This document shows positions 52,660-64,000 of a stretch of 64,000 nucleotides of DNA, piece by piece (position 1 is the first letter of the stretch; each line of letters starts with the position of its first letter). A program made the position numbers and the translations under genes. Source of the DNA: Chaenocephalus aceratus. Its lineage: Eukaryota; Chordata; Actinopteri; Perciformes; Channichthyidae. The stretch spans positions 28,998,523 through 29,062,522 of the forward strand of contig CM043797.1 of the NCBI GenBank assembly GCA_023974075.1, given 5' to 3'. Below the pieces are notes generated by a model, which had not been told where the DNA came from, made no database searches, and saw nothing but the letters and a program-made list of their open reading frames with translations.

Positions 52660-55600
52660 TTTTTCAGTCTTTTCTCATGGCATTTAAAATGAACATGTGT
52701 TTCATCCAGACACTCATAGTCTTATTCTACCAGATAGAATCACAGCTTTCTGTGTTTATTTGTTGTCATCCTATGTCTTGTCTGAATAGGTAAGTGTGCA
52801 ATATATCTGCAGTAAACATGCATTTCATCAGTCCATCAACAAAAGAAAGGACAATACATGGAGAATAGCTGCTTGTGTGTGCTGAGAGTGTTGATGGAAT
52901 TACATTTTCTATCCAATCATGATAGACACCTCAAAGAGAAAGTCAGAGCAGTGGAGCTGGTCATGATGGGAGAGAGCCGTGGATGGGAAATGAGGGTTTC
53001 AGATGGATTCCACGCGAGAGAGGGATGCAACAAAATGGAAGAATGAAGTATGACAGGGGGGTGGGGGATAAGGAGAAGAGGACTAGAGAGTGAAAACTGG
53101 AGAGATGAGCAGGAGCTGAACAGGATGAGGGATAATGCAGAACTGAGAGAGGGGAAAGACTGCGACTGAGAAGCTGAGATGAGCCAATCAAAATGAAAAA
53201 TGTGAAAAGCTGTGACAATAAAGGGGCTGATTGAAGGTGTGCATGTGCATTTGCACATGAAGGTGCAAGGTTAAAAGGGTCGTGGAACCACTTCAAAATT
53301 GTTATTTTGCTTCACATTGGGGTAAATGGGAAATACTTGTCAGTAATAACCCATGCATGACGTGTGTGTGTGTGTGTGTGTGTGAGAGAAATAATGGGAA
53401 ATGCTTGCCAGTGATGGCTCTGCATTAGGAGTGTAAGGTCCCCATGGATTAAAACAAAATTGAGCCTAAATGACAAAATTGCAGTGTGGAATTTAACCCC
53501 ATAACATCTGGTTACTGTAGCCTATTTTTACTATATGTACAGCTCTTTGACTCGACCAAAAATCGTTTATAAATGTGCTATATCAATAAAACTTGATTTG
53601 ATTTGGTCTAAATCATCCCAAACTGCACCATGTGAGGCTTCACATACCCAACAGAAACACATACAAACTCTGGTTAGTATTAAAGTTCCAGCTGTTCTTT
53701 AAATATTTAAAGCCACTGACTAATTGAGTTCTAGCTATTATTTGAAGGTTAAATCGTCCACTATGGCTTCGTTTGATAACCTGATTGGCACATATTCATA
53801 TAAACATTTTTAAGTGTACCACTTTAGTCCACGTGGAAATAATTAAAATGTTATTAAATGGATTGGCACAACATTTATCCTCAGATCCAAAATACTGACA
53901 CTGACTTGATGATCCCCTGACATTTTATGGTTTTACTTTTATGATTTTTAATGAAATGTCTCAACAACAATTGGATGGATTAGCATGAAATGTGGTACAC
54001 ACATGAATGTCTGCATATCTTTTTTGGTGGACCTTGTAGCTTTGTCAAGCATTTCAACACTTAAAAAAAAAGGTAAAACAAATACTCGACCAAACAAATC
54101 ATGTTTTTGTTCACATTTGACTATTATTGATTAATCTTGATATCTGCTAATCCTGTTTTAGTGCCAGTAGTTCAATGTCTAATTTTAGTATGTTGAATAT
54201 AATCACTTCTACAGTATGATTTGGGTGTAAAACAAGGCCCACACGCCGGTGACGGTATATTGTACAGGGACAGGATCAGTGGATAAATAACCACGCAGAG
54301 AAATCAGGTTTAGCATTGTTGTTTTACTAGAAAAGAAACCAAATGGAAGGACAAGAAACAAATGAAGAAAGAAACAGTGTTAAAGCCAGAGTGTGGACAG
54401 ACTAGCAGTCTGCTTTTGCTGTCGACGCATGAAATCTTATGTGCTGGAGGTGGCAAAGAAATAAACACAACAGTATAATGTACAGTCTGCTTGGTGTGGT
54501 GATAACTCCTTGTTAAATGTCTCTTCACAAATGTATCCTCTGGATAACTATTTCCTTTTTCCTCTCCTGTTTGATTGCTGCAGTGCTGCTGTACTAATCC
54601 CCGGGCAGAGTAGAGGTTATTAGAAACTGTCTAACTATCTTTTCTGCCAGAAGCTTGTGGTTTTAAGATAGTATTTTCAACGTTTTCTTTTGTATTTGAC
54701 ATTGGATATAGGATTGATGTCCAGTGTAAGCAAAACAAAACATGTGTGAGTTAAACAAATAAGGGACTTTTTTGTGTAAAATGTTAGAGGTTATGATTTT
54801 ACCAGGTTCAGATCGAAGAACCAGGAGAAACTCAGATTTTCCGTGATGTCTCAAGTTCTCTATCCCATTATTTTGCAGTGTGTCAAGGCAGAAAATAAAG
54901 TCATTTTTCATTTCTGAGATGTTCCTTGTAGAGAGAGTTGTGTCACACTGTAGGACAGGAGTGGGAGACGAAAGCAGAAAGAGAGGAAAGGAGAGACTAA
55001 ACAAGAGGGAGGTATGATTTGAGGGATGGGCGGTAGGGCACAGGATAAATGGGAGGAAAAACACAAAGAGGTCAAAGGAGACAAGGAAAAAGCAGCAGGG
55101 CAGAAAACACAATATTTCATTCCCACATACAGTACTGTTGTATAATGACACTATCTCGCACTTCCACCATACCGAGTTGCATTACAACAAAATAGAACTG
55201 CACTGACAATCCTTTAAAATAATTTATCCTAATTGAGCCTCAGATATTATTATTTTTTTTATATTTTCCTCTCACCAAGGCCTGAATTAAGTGGATGTCC
55301 CAAAGCAGACTGCTATGGTATATAACAGATTTGTTATGTTGATTGATTGCTCTTGCCAAGTACGATAGACCAAAACATGTCCCCAGAAATAACAAACCCT
55401 GCTCAGCTTGAACTCAATTTCAATCTGAAGCTGACTCACATTTGGTGAGAAGACAAATAACAAAAAGCACTGAGGCGTTATGAAATACAACACAAATGCT
55501 ACACCCTCCAGAAGTCAGACAGCATTGTTTCCCTACAGTACAGTGATCGCAGTGGCCCATCCTCTCTAGCAGCCTGCCTAAATGAGCGTTCTCATTGTAT

Positions 55601-55800
55601 CGGCTCTAGTGCTGAATACTGGCATCTCCATGCTGTTTCAGGGGCCTTTGCAGCTCGCTATCAGAAGGTTTAGTGATAACAAAACAAACATCGTTAGACA
55701 ATGAAGAACAGTGATAAACTACTGGTCAAATAGACAGACAGGCAAAAATAGAGAGGTGATCACTCTGAGCTGACCCTGTGTATGGAACAACGTGTGTGCG
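52660..55800. other. Intergenic with purine-rich tracts
   Basis: Purine-rich stretches at about 52960-53170 and 54950-55110, and a short (GT)n at 53361-53382. No gene recognised. Confidence 0.4.
53539..53606 (+). repeat. L2-type LINE 3' tail fragment
   Basis: GTGCTATATCAATAAAACTT followed by GATTTGATTTGG is the usual 3' end of fish L2/Rex-type LINEs. 5' truncated to tens of bases. Confidence 0.5.
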
Positions 55801-57008
55801 TGCGATTCTATGTGTGTGTCCGTGTGAGTGTCAGATGGACATTCAGTGTTGAGCAGGACACACAAAGACTGTGGCATAATAATATTCTCAAGTTATCAAA
55901 AAAACAGCCATGTAACAGAATGTATGCCATGGCCTCTGACAATCTGTGATCAATGTTTTCTATAGCTCTCTATAGACGTATAGATATATATTTATTTGTA
56001 TTATATATATAATATGTAGATTTATAAAAAAGATTTGATTTTAATTACAAGTATTGGCATTTTCTTTTATATTCATTATTGCAATGAATTGTTATCTAAG
56101 ATGATTAAAAAAGACAGGTGACTTCTGTTTTGCTACGCAGTTATTTACAACAGTTTTAAAACGCAAGCTTTCTGATATGGTACCTTTACCCGGCCAGTGG
56201 AAAAGACTGAAAATCTCAAATGACAACCTAACTGCCAATTAGAGTCATTTACCTTTAGAGAAAATTGAAAATGATACCGATACTGTAGGTCAAGTTAAAT
56301 GAAGTGCCCACATTATAGAATAGTGGTTCTCAACCTTATTATAGCACTTGAAACAAATGGTTTACTACTCTAGCCGTGAGTAGGAAACATGCAAAGAATG
56401 ATGAACTTTTATTTGCCTTTTCCATTGCCTGGATTAATTATTCAAGAAGACATGGAGGCAGAATTGGTTTCCATAATTAAACACAATACTCATTCCCATT
56501 TATTCTGTACATTTTTAATAAGGTCCCTGCATTCAGGTTGAGAAGCACTTTGTTAGGTAGCCATTTGAGATCTGCCCATGTGTTTTATTTTTTCTTTCCA
56601 TCACTGAAGAATATACAGTTTAAACCTCACCTTTTGCCCCTAGGCAAAAAGTAATAGACAAGTTGCTATTTAGCATTTCTACTGTCATGACGATGCTATT
56701 GATGAAAGACTTCATTAATTACTACTGTTTTTTTTCTTTACAAACCCCTGTGAATAATGTGGTTGAGATTAGCCACATGTGTGTGTTTCGAGGTTACTTC
56801 TGTTTTGTATTGGCTGATTATCTCGCTGGTTTTGGGGGCGAGAAACTATTCTATATGCGTAGTAAGAAAGCATTTTCATTCAGTTTGAACAGTCAATGGC
56901 AAAGAAGGGGGGTTTGTACAGTCCAAACGTTCAAGCTTACAGTTTTCTGGTCTTCTAAGGGTGATAACACCTGGCACTCTTTGCAGGCAAGTTAAGAGGA
57001 CGTTGACC

Positions 57009-57048
<40 letters not shown>
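57009..57048. repeat. (ATG)13 trinucleotide microsatellite
   Basis: Uninterrupted ATG/CAT repeats of about 40 bp. Confidence 0.95.
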
Positions 57049-57049
<1 letters not shown>

Positions 57050-57497
57050 AACAATGTTTGTAGTCTTAGTAAGGCGTTGTCAAGGTGTGGGGCTCATTGG
57101 CCAACACTGTCCAACGAAGAAAGACCAGGAACAGAGTTGTTTGGTAGTCTATTTTTCTTTTTTTACAGTCAGCTGCGATCACCATATTTGTCTCATCATC
57201 ATCATGATCAGTTTTGCGGTCAGGTTCGAAGCTCATAGTTCATTTCACAAAAGTCTGTGCTGGCTTTCCTGTCATGTGTCCTCCCAAAAAACAATAGAAT
57301 GAATGCTGCAGGCAAGTGTGAACGTCATTGTTGTCCTTTGCTTTTTTCTCCGCTGCTCACTCCATCGTTGAATTTTACTTATCTCTTGTAAAATAAGTCA
57401 ATGGCAGCAGGAAAGTGAGATGATGATGCGCAGTCTGTGATTCTGTTTTCAAGTGTGTATAAATGTGAGCTTTGAGTATCTGTTATTAAATGCATGT

Positions 57498-57502
<5 letters not shown>

Positions 57503-57538
<36 letters not shown>
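57503..57538. repeat. (GT)n microsatellite
   Basis: About 18 GT units located just past the gria4 long-tail stop codon. Confidence 0.95.
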
Positions 57539-57540
<2 letters not shown>

Positions 57541-57642
57541 GCAGGATATTGGTAAGTGTGTGATTGCGTGTGGTTGTGTGTGTATCCTTGTCCAAGTCTC
57601 TATGTTTGTGTGTCGTTAAGGCACGGCAGGTGTTTTTGGTTT

Positions 57643-57807
57643 TCAGGGCAGTCCGGAGGAGATCACTGCAAGGCCGGGGTGTCGGAGGGAGGCGTGGCCA
57701 GCATGCACAGCTTTGGGGCAGTCTGGCGTCAGGACGCGGCCATTCTCCCCCACACTTCCTGTGATGGACAGGCGGGCCTTATTCCGCATAGCTTCAGAAA
57801 AAGAAAG
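57643..57807 (-). CDS. gria4: gria4 alternative long C-tail exon
   Basis: 54 codons plus TGA after acceptor CATGTAG. The tail starts [20 protein letters not shown], continues [20 protein letters not shown] and ends [12 protein letters not shown], matching the GluA4 long tail. [11 protein letters not shown] includes the juxtamembrane phosphorylation-prone serine. No long open frame marks this exon, but phase 0 joining to the TM4 exon and the peptide match are clear. Confidence 0.94.
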   Translation of the reverse strand, partial: LSFSEAMRNKARLSITGSVGENGRVLTPDCPKAVHAGHASLRHPGLAVISSGLP

Positions 57808-60800
57808 CTACATGAAGATAGGTGAAGGGAAGAGAAGAGGTTGGAGATAGCAGAGTAGAGATTTAGTTTGAAAAAAATCACGACATTAGCACAAAAAACT
57901 GCAATTACAAACTTGCGTAAAGACAGATAAATACAGGAACACATGCACACAGAACACTTATTCATGCATGTGCACACACTGAACACACAAGTATGCTAAC
58001 AGTTAGAAAGGTCTGAGGGTGCAATCACACACATAGTCAAAACAAGTTTTGCTATATGCATTCCAGTCGCTTTTTGGGTTGAGCCCCAGAAAAAAGAAAG
58101 CACATATGTTCAATCTGACTCAATCTGAAGCAAGAAAAGGCAATATAATGTCTGAAAACTTTCTGAAAATGGTGTTGAGTCAGCTCTCCTTAAAGCCATG
58201 GTAGACACTTTTTTTCTGAGACCATAGAGAGCCCAGGGAGGTGAGTACTACATGAAATGTATATTGTTTCGGGTTAACAATCCCTTTATGCTTTGTGATA
58301 TTAAGACATTTCCCCCAAAACAGCCTGAAAAAGTATTTTCAGATATTTTTGGTGCTCTACTTTGTTGCACTCTTCAAACTAAAATAATTACTGGGAGAAA
58401 TGCATCTGACTTCTTGAGTGAATGCACCCCAAACCACACATTCAAATCTCACTAAAACACAGTGCAAGTGCTGTGGTAAATAGCTTTCACTTAAGGCAAA
58501 ATAAAAAGTAAAAGCAGGCAACAATCGACAAACATGTTCATAGTAGACGAGAGGATTTGGGTTGTAGACATCTGCATTTCATAGGTGACCATGCATTTCT
58601 TAGTTTCAGTTATCCAAAAAATAAGGGTGAGGATTTGAAAGGATTTGGAAGGTGAGGAATTTGAAAGGATTTGGAAAGTGACAACTTTGGGAAGACAAAA
58701 GGGAAACATTAAGGAGTGTCAGATTTATAGAGAGGGATTGAATGATTTTACAGCTCAGAGTAGGGCAACACTTCACACAGACCGGCAACGCTGTGATGAT
58801 TCCCATTCATATCTACAACTGCCAAAAAGCTTTTTTGTAATGATTTAAATGGCTTTTGCTTGTGCTTTGATTGGGACACATTAAAATGTCTCCGCTTGAA
58901 ACGATTTCCACAGAAATCATTGACAAAGTAGAGAATGATCTATGTTAGGAAATAAAACATGGTTTTAGTTTAATCTCTTTTCATTTTTACAAAGAAGACA
59001 ATATCTGAGAAAATATCTAAATGTCTTTTTACTGTTTGGTAATTCATTGCCAGAAACAGCCAAACGTTTGCCATTTTTTTTCTTTTTATGACTGCTGTCA
59101 TGCTGATGTACTTCACCTTAATTAAAAAAAGACAAAACATGATACGGACTGCTCTAAATAAACGTTACAGTCCATTCTCAAAAATGGTTTATCCGTGGTT
59201 AATATGAAACTTCATGTAAATATATGGTTTTGGACAGATATTAGCTCATATTTAAAGTCACATCTTGCTGTCTTTATTTGTGCATTTCTGTAATTATCAA
59301 TGACCTTATGCCTCTGAATGGTTTGTAGAGCAGGTCATCAAATTACGGTCCAATGTTTTTTTCACTCTAGTAAAGTGCTCTTTTACACCAATAAACATGT
59401 TTTACAACACCATCACTAGGTAGCCGTTCTATATGAAGTGTTTGCTTCATCAATTATTCCTCTGCGTTAAAACTAAGTAAGTGGGCTGTTTGGAAGTTGT
59501 CAGGGGTTGAATAAGTCAGAGTGGCTGTTTGGACCTTCTATAACAGGGCTGCACAACTCCACTTTATGGACGACACTTTGAAGATGCAGTTTATGGAAAG
59601 GAAATAGTGCCAGCTCCACTTATAGTTTATAGTTTATAGTTTATAGTTGAGCTGGGAAAGATCAGTTCAGCTGGGGAAACTGAAGCTATTATGAAGGTTT
59701 TTGCACTTGGGTTTGCCATAATTAATTTAGATTCACATGTATATTTCTAATACTTTCTGCCTAATAAACATTTTAATTAAAACACAGATTAAATGTCAAT
59801 CTATGAGTGCAAATCCACTCCTAGTATTTTGATTAGCTTCCAGAAGTCAAGATAAGTAGGTTGTACTTTTTCTTAAATGTTGGTTTGACTAATAATTAGA
59901 AGTATATTAGACAAGATTCTGGGATTTCAAACTCACTAACACAATCATCGCACAATAAATGTAATTAAAAAACTGCCTGAGTATGAATTTTATCTTAATG
60001 GATAAGATTAGATCAGTATTTCAGGGGGAATGTTTGAAACTTTGCTTAAGCTGTCAGAAGTGTTGTCTCATCCTAAATTGGTATAAATTGGCCCAGCTTT
60101 TAAGAGTAATTTTCCCTTCAAAAACAAGTCAATGCACGTAAGCTCATGCCTATATGTTTTTCTGACTCACAGTGGTGCTGCAAGTCTAGTTATAGTAATT
60201 ATAGCAGACAAACACTATTTTTATTTTTCCTGGGATATGTATCAGATTATCAACTGAAAAGTTTTATTCAGACCCAAATCTGTGCTAATTGGTGTCCACA
60301 CTTTAATTTATTAATTTGTAGCCAGAAGCATTTTGAAGATTATGAGGAACACTCAGTAACTTTAGCTCTTAGGGAAGTGCCGAGACCAACACTGCAATCT
60401 ATAAATAGTTTAGCCAAGATGAAATTGAAATATGTGTTTCAGGTCTAGTATTAAAACACTTGAAACTTTTATAACGTCACGTTTTTTGATTTATTTTGTC
60501 TCAATGTGAGGATTTTCTGCTTTTTCTTTGACTATTGTGATGGTACAATGAGTTGTATTTGGTTTTAACTTTTGTTGAAAAACATAAGCAAGTAAGTTAG
60601 GTATTGCAGCCCTATAGAGTATATAAACATGTATTTACTTCTACACTAGCCCCTGAGAATGGAGTTGTGCATCCCTGCTTTTTCAATAGTTTGTTAGCTA
60701 TAAGGTAAAGAAACAATGCAGGTGCCTAGTCAAGTAATGAGCCATGAGCATGACCAGCAATGTCACCATCTTCATCATCATCATATTCATCATCATCATC

Positions 60801-63112
60801 ATCATCACATGCAGCCAAAGATGATGGAACCAAATTTGTAATCACACAAATCAAACCCCAATATATTCAGGGGAGAACTGCTATAGAATGAAGACAATAC
60901 AAATTTGAACCCAAAAAATATCAAAATATTAGCTAAAATAAGCTTTGATAAAACACAAAAAGCTACATTGGTTCCACAATGCTTGACCACATCCTCATCA
61001 CCACATGAAGAACAACACGGTTGCGTGGGGCTGCTGCGTCAGCCTCTACATCCACAATACAGTAATCTACAGCACCACCACCATGATCAACACCACCATT
61101 ACCCCACCTATATGGGAGCCTCTAAATCCTACCCCTATATCTTGACCCCCTCGGAGCCGTACACGTTGTACCCCTCCCTATAAGTGGCTAGATTCTGGGT
61201 GCTGGGGGAGGGGCTTGGGCAGTGGGGGGGGCTAAGGTCCACCTTCATGCGCTTGGCTTCGGCCCGTGACTTGTAGCAGAACTCGACCAGGGCCACCAGC
61301 ATGGCCAGGCCGAGGCCGCCCACCAGGATGTAGAAGACCCCCGCCACGTTGGACAGGCTCAGGGCCTGGGACGACTTGTCCTGGAGAGAGCGATTGTGAG
61401 AAAGTTTTGGGTAGAGAGCGGGACGAAGAAATAGGAATGTTGAGGTAAATGAGGCAAAAGAGAGGTGAAGTTTAGAAGAAGGGGGAAAGAAAAAAGAGAA
61501 GGAGGATACCAGAGCAGGATCATGATAGAGTATGTCGTTTAGGTAGATGCATGACAGAGATGACGTATGATAAAGGAGAGAAGAAATGCAAGTGGGATAA
61601 GAGAAGAGAGGGAACATTTGAGAGATAGGAGAATAGGAGAAAGAATGGGAGTGAGAAAGCAGGAGAGGGAAGTTAAGGAGGTGACAGAAAAGAGGTGGGA
61701 AAAAGCAGACAGAGACAAAAAGGTACAGTGGGTTAGACACAAGCTGAAATTATCAGGAGAAAAATCATTTAGTGACAAAATCTGATACAGTTACAGTATT
61801 AATACTACTAACTACTATTATACACTAATGACATTACATTTGTTTTAATGCTTACTGTAACTATGAATGATCATACAATTACATCTATTACAACTACAAT
61901 TAATACTACTATCAACACAACAGATACATACTACACATCTTTAACAATCAATACAACTACAGTACATTCTACATTACTACTACTTCAACAGAGTTACATG
62001 ATATCAAAGCAGCTTGAATCAACAGCTAATATAAGTCAAAAAGAGCGGGCTTTAATCTGAACGGTGATGACATTTTACTAGAGTTTGAATGGGATTTAAG
62101 GGCTCTAATTTCTTGTTTGTTTCTGTATGGGGTATACATTAGCTCTAGCACTTTAATAGAAAATGCTTATTAATAGTAACGCTTTATGTCACAGGTCCAT
62201 TCTTTTTTCTTTTTTTTAGGAGACCTAATAGACAAAACTTCCTTTTTTTTTTTTTAAAACAAGGAATATGGAGTAATGCATTTAATAGAGTCAACATTGA
62301 GTCAGCTGTGTCAAGCATATGAGCAACTTTGGAGTTCCAGAAGAAAGGACTGCTCCACTTAAACCTATGCAATTATTAATTCAGTATTCATTTATTATTA
62401 AAAATCTGTATACTGTATGTTAAATTGAAAGCTTGTTCATTGACACAATTCACATGAAAGTTCAGCTGGCCGGCTGTTCACTGAAGTCTTTACACATGTA
62501 TTCAATTGCATTAGCTTAACAATAAGAAAGTTCTTCCACAAAAAGGATATTGAAAAAATTGGAACCTGTAATATGAAGCTTTACCATGTTTTCCTCCAAC
62601 TGACGGAGATAAACAAATAGCCTTATCCTGATTAAATCTTTAAGAAGTTGTAAAAGCTAAATGAACAGTGGTATTATTTTCCCTCAAAATGCTTGCGTAT
62701 GAAAAGAAAAAGAGTGAAAATTCGCTATTGATCATCTTAATTTACATTGTATTGTATAAAGCTAACTGTAATAAATATGGGATTGCCACAGATTGCTACA
62801 TACATTGAGAATTTTAGTTTATGTCATGCATATTTAGGTAAATGTGTTTTCAGAATCAAAATAGGGAAGGGAACATGTTGTAGGGAATCCCTTAATGGGT
62901 AGTTAAGTCTACTGTGGAGCATATTCAATATATGTTTCATATTAAAGGTGAGAGTTTCAGGCTAGCGTTCTGAGGGCCGCAGCAGCGTGAGACTGACCTT
63001 ACTTCCAGAGTCCTTGGGTCCACACTCTCCCTTGTCATACCACCATTTGTTTTTCAGTTTGTCTAAGACGCCTGCTTCGCTCAGTTTCAAAACTGCAAGG
63101 TTTACCGGGGTT
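57643..63112 (-). CDS. gria4: gria4 3' part: AMPA receptor GluA4, flip exon, TM4 and two alternative C-tails
   Basis: Minus-strand exons: flip 63112-62998, TM4 exon 61380-61243 with read-through to a stop at 61135, and a separate long-tail exon 57807-57643. GluA4 is an ionotropic glutamate receptor subunit that forms fast cation channels at synapses. The visible part covers the end of the ligand-binding domain (the flip/flop segment that tunes desensitisation), the last membrane helix ([20 protein letters not shown]) and cytoplasmic tails. [20 protein letters not shown] and [10 protein letters not shown] are diagnostic for GluA4 flip among paralogues. Upstream exons lie past the window. Teleosts have gria4a and gria4b; which one this is cannot be told here. 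Confidence 0.95.
57808..61134 (-). other. gria4: gria4 last intron / short-form 3' UTR
   Basis: Intron of the long form, and 3' untranslated region of the short form. Contains CAT repeats at about 60767-60807 and a short TATAGTT tandem at about 59620-59647. No other exon recognised. Confidence 0.5.
61135..61380 (-). CDS. gria4: gria4 TM4 exon with short C-tail read-through
   Basis: Acceptor CTCCAG. 46 codons cover [20 protein letters not shown] to AEAKRMK, with the hydrophobic TM4 helix. Reading on gives a 35-residue short tail, ending [20 protein letters not shown] then Ile and TAG. A donor GTGGAC at 61242-61241 just after RMK allows the long form instead. The short tail's [11 protein letters not shown] segment is shared with GluA2/GluA4 short isoforms. 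Confidence 0.95.
   Translation of the reverse strand, partial: DKSSQALSLSNVAGVFYILVGGLGLAMLVALVEFCYKSRAEAKRMKVDLSPPHCPSPSPSTQNLATYREGYNVYGSEGVKI
61384..62997 (-). other. gria4: gria4 intron between flip and TM4 exons
   Basis: Purine-rich on the plus strand for about 330 bp next to the TM4 acceptor, so a long pyrimidine tract on the transcript. The rest is AT-rich. No flop exon found here. Confidence 0.6.
62998..63112 (-). CDS. gria4: gria4 flip exon
   Basis: 115 bp, the standard length of flip and flop exons, encoding [19 protein letters not shown] to [10 protein letters not shown] after completing an Arg codon. Acceptor ACGCGAAG, donor GTCAGT. It sets slower desensitisation compared with flop. 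No flop exon is visible in the rest of the window. Confidence 0.96.
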
Positions 63113-63114
63113 CT

Positions 63115-64000
63115 TCGCGTGTAAAAATAACATAAATAACATCATAGGACATGTTATTTTATGTTATTAGAGTATTTCACATTTGCATTGCACAGCTCAG
63201 TTACATAGATAAGCACTGTTATTCACATCAAGTGACCTAGCATGGATCCCACTGAGTACATGTGTGTATGCTCGTTGAGGAGGGGCTGGGGGGAGCGAGG
63301 AGCTAATGCGAGATACAGACATATGAGTGGGACCCACCTTTGTCACGACAGGTAACACACCCATGCTGCCCCAGCTGATCCTACACTGAGCCAGAGGCAA
63401 GTACTGTTAAGCCAGGACTAATGGCGTCAGGCTCGCTCTGTGCTACAACCGGGAGAGAGAGACAGACCCTTGAATGTGTAGCTGAGGAATCCCTAAACTC
63501 TACGGACTTTGAAGGCAAAAGGAAGCTCCTGTCTTGTTACGGGTCTGATCATTTTTTGTAGCACTCAGATCGCATGTTGCTTCCATAAATACAAATTACT
63601 TTGTAGCGCCAATATATTATCCTATATTGTGTTATCCTAATTCTAGTAAGGCTTTGGAATTGTACCTCTTAGTTTGTATTTCAAACAATACACTTGACTT
63701 TAAGTGTTCCTCTTTTATAAAAACAATAGATGTACAATGTTAACAAGAACAAGAATTCAATTACAACTCTGCCAAGACGTAACAAGAGATAACAGGAAGT
63801 GTTTCAGTACTTTAAAGTTACAAAAGAATGATATAAATATTTGAATATTTGACACAATAGGGAAAGCTTAAATGAAAAAGACTACATAGAGTTGTTTAAA
63901 CCTGACAAGCGAACAAGAGATGTAGGAAACTACTTTTCATACGGTAATTTAATTCTGCTGCTATCAATTATTCAGCGTCCCCTCCGCCTCAAGACAACTT
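63115..64000 (-). other. gria4: gria4 intron upstream of flip, partial
   Basis: No second 115-bp flip/flop exon is visible up to the window edge; the sequence KNKWWYDKG would be easy to see and is absent. Confidence 0.6.

Larger units (their letters stand above)
56400..57642 (-). other. gria4: Probable gria4 long-tail 3' untranslated region
   Basis: Downstream of the long-tail stop on the minus strand. Candidate minus-strand AATAAA signals lie near 56505 and 56411. It contains a (CAT)13 run (57009-57048 as ATG on plus) and a (CA)n run (57503-57538). The extent is inferred. Confidence 0.35.

Overview
The window looks like nuclear DNA of a ray-finned fish, most likely a percomorph teleost. The evidence is spliced vertebrate genes with GT-AG introns, Rex3/RTE and L2-type LINEs, a chromodomain-bearing Ty3/gypsy element, hAT and TTAA-target DNA transposons, and many long (CA)n tracts. 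Three protein-coding genes can be read exon by exon. All three lie right of 33.6 kb, in the vertebrate order aasdhppt, msantd4, gria4.

Left third (1-33.6 kb): no host gene was recognised. A TTAA-flanked inverted-repeat transposon (copy 1) sits at 290-669. A chromodomain Ty3/gypsy element (9.58-18.87 kb, 5-bp target duplication CAAAC) carries two foreign blocks: an L2-type LINE fragment in gag, and a 3.4-kb block between RNase H and integrase that holds a Rex3-like LINE with an open 679-codon reading frame. A longer L2 LINE (about 26.6-31.7 kb) is split by a hAT transposon with a perfect 8-bp target duplication, which itself contains a second hAT-like element. The two L2 copies share about 340 bp beyond their normal 3' end.

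Middle (33.6-47.6 kb): aasdhppt on the minus strand is complete in seven coding exons (308 codons). A 219-bp (CA/GT)n tract lies directly against the acceptor of its sixth exon. Head to head, 1.8 kb away, msantd4 runs on the plus strand. Its last three coding exons are intact, but the first carries a frameshift, lacks ATG at the expected start and lacks GT at the expected donor.

Right part (47.6-64 kb): a quiet intergenic stretch holds the second, inverted TTAA-element copy and a pair of 186-bp direct repeats. The 3' end of gria4 (AMPA receptor subunit GluA4) follows on the minus strand: the flip exon (115 bp), the TM4 exon with a read-through short tail, and a separate distal exon for the long tail. 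The flop exon and everything upstream lie beyond the window.

The genes do not form one pathway. aasdhppt activates carrier proteins by 4'-phosphopantetheinylation, msantd4 is a nuclear Myb/SANT-like coiled-coil protein, and gria4 is a fast glutamate-gated channel. No prokaryotic-type system, CRISPR array or tRNA/rRNA gene was seen. The most unusual observations are the GT tract at the aasdhppt splice site, the damaged msantd4 first exon and the shared LINE 3' extension.
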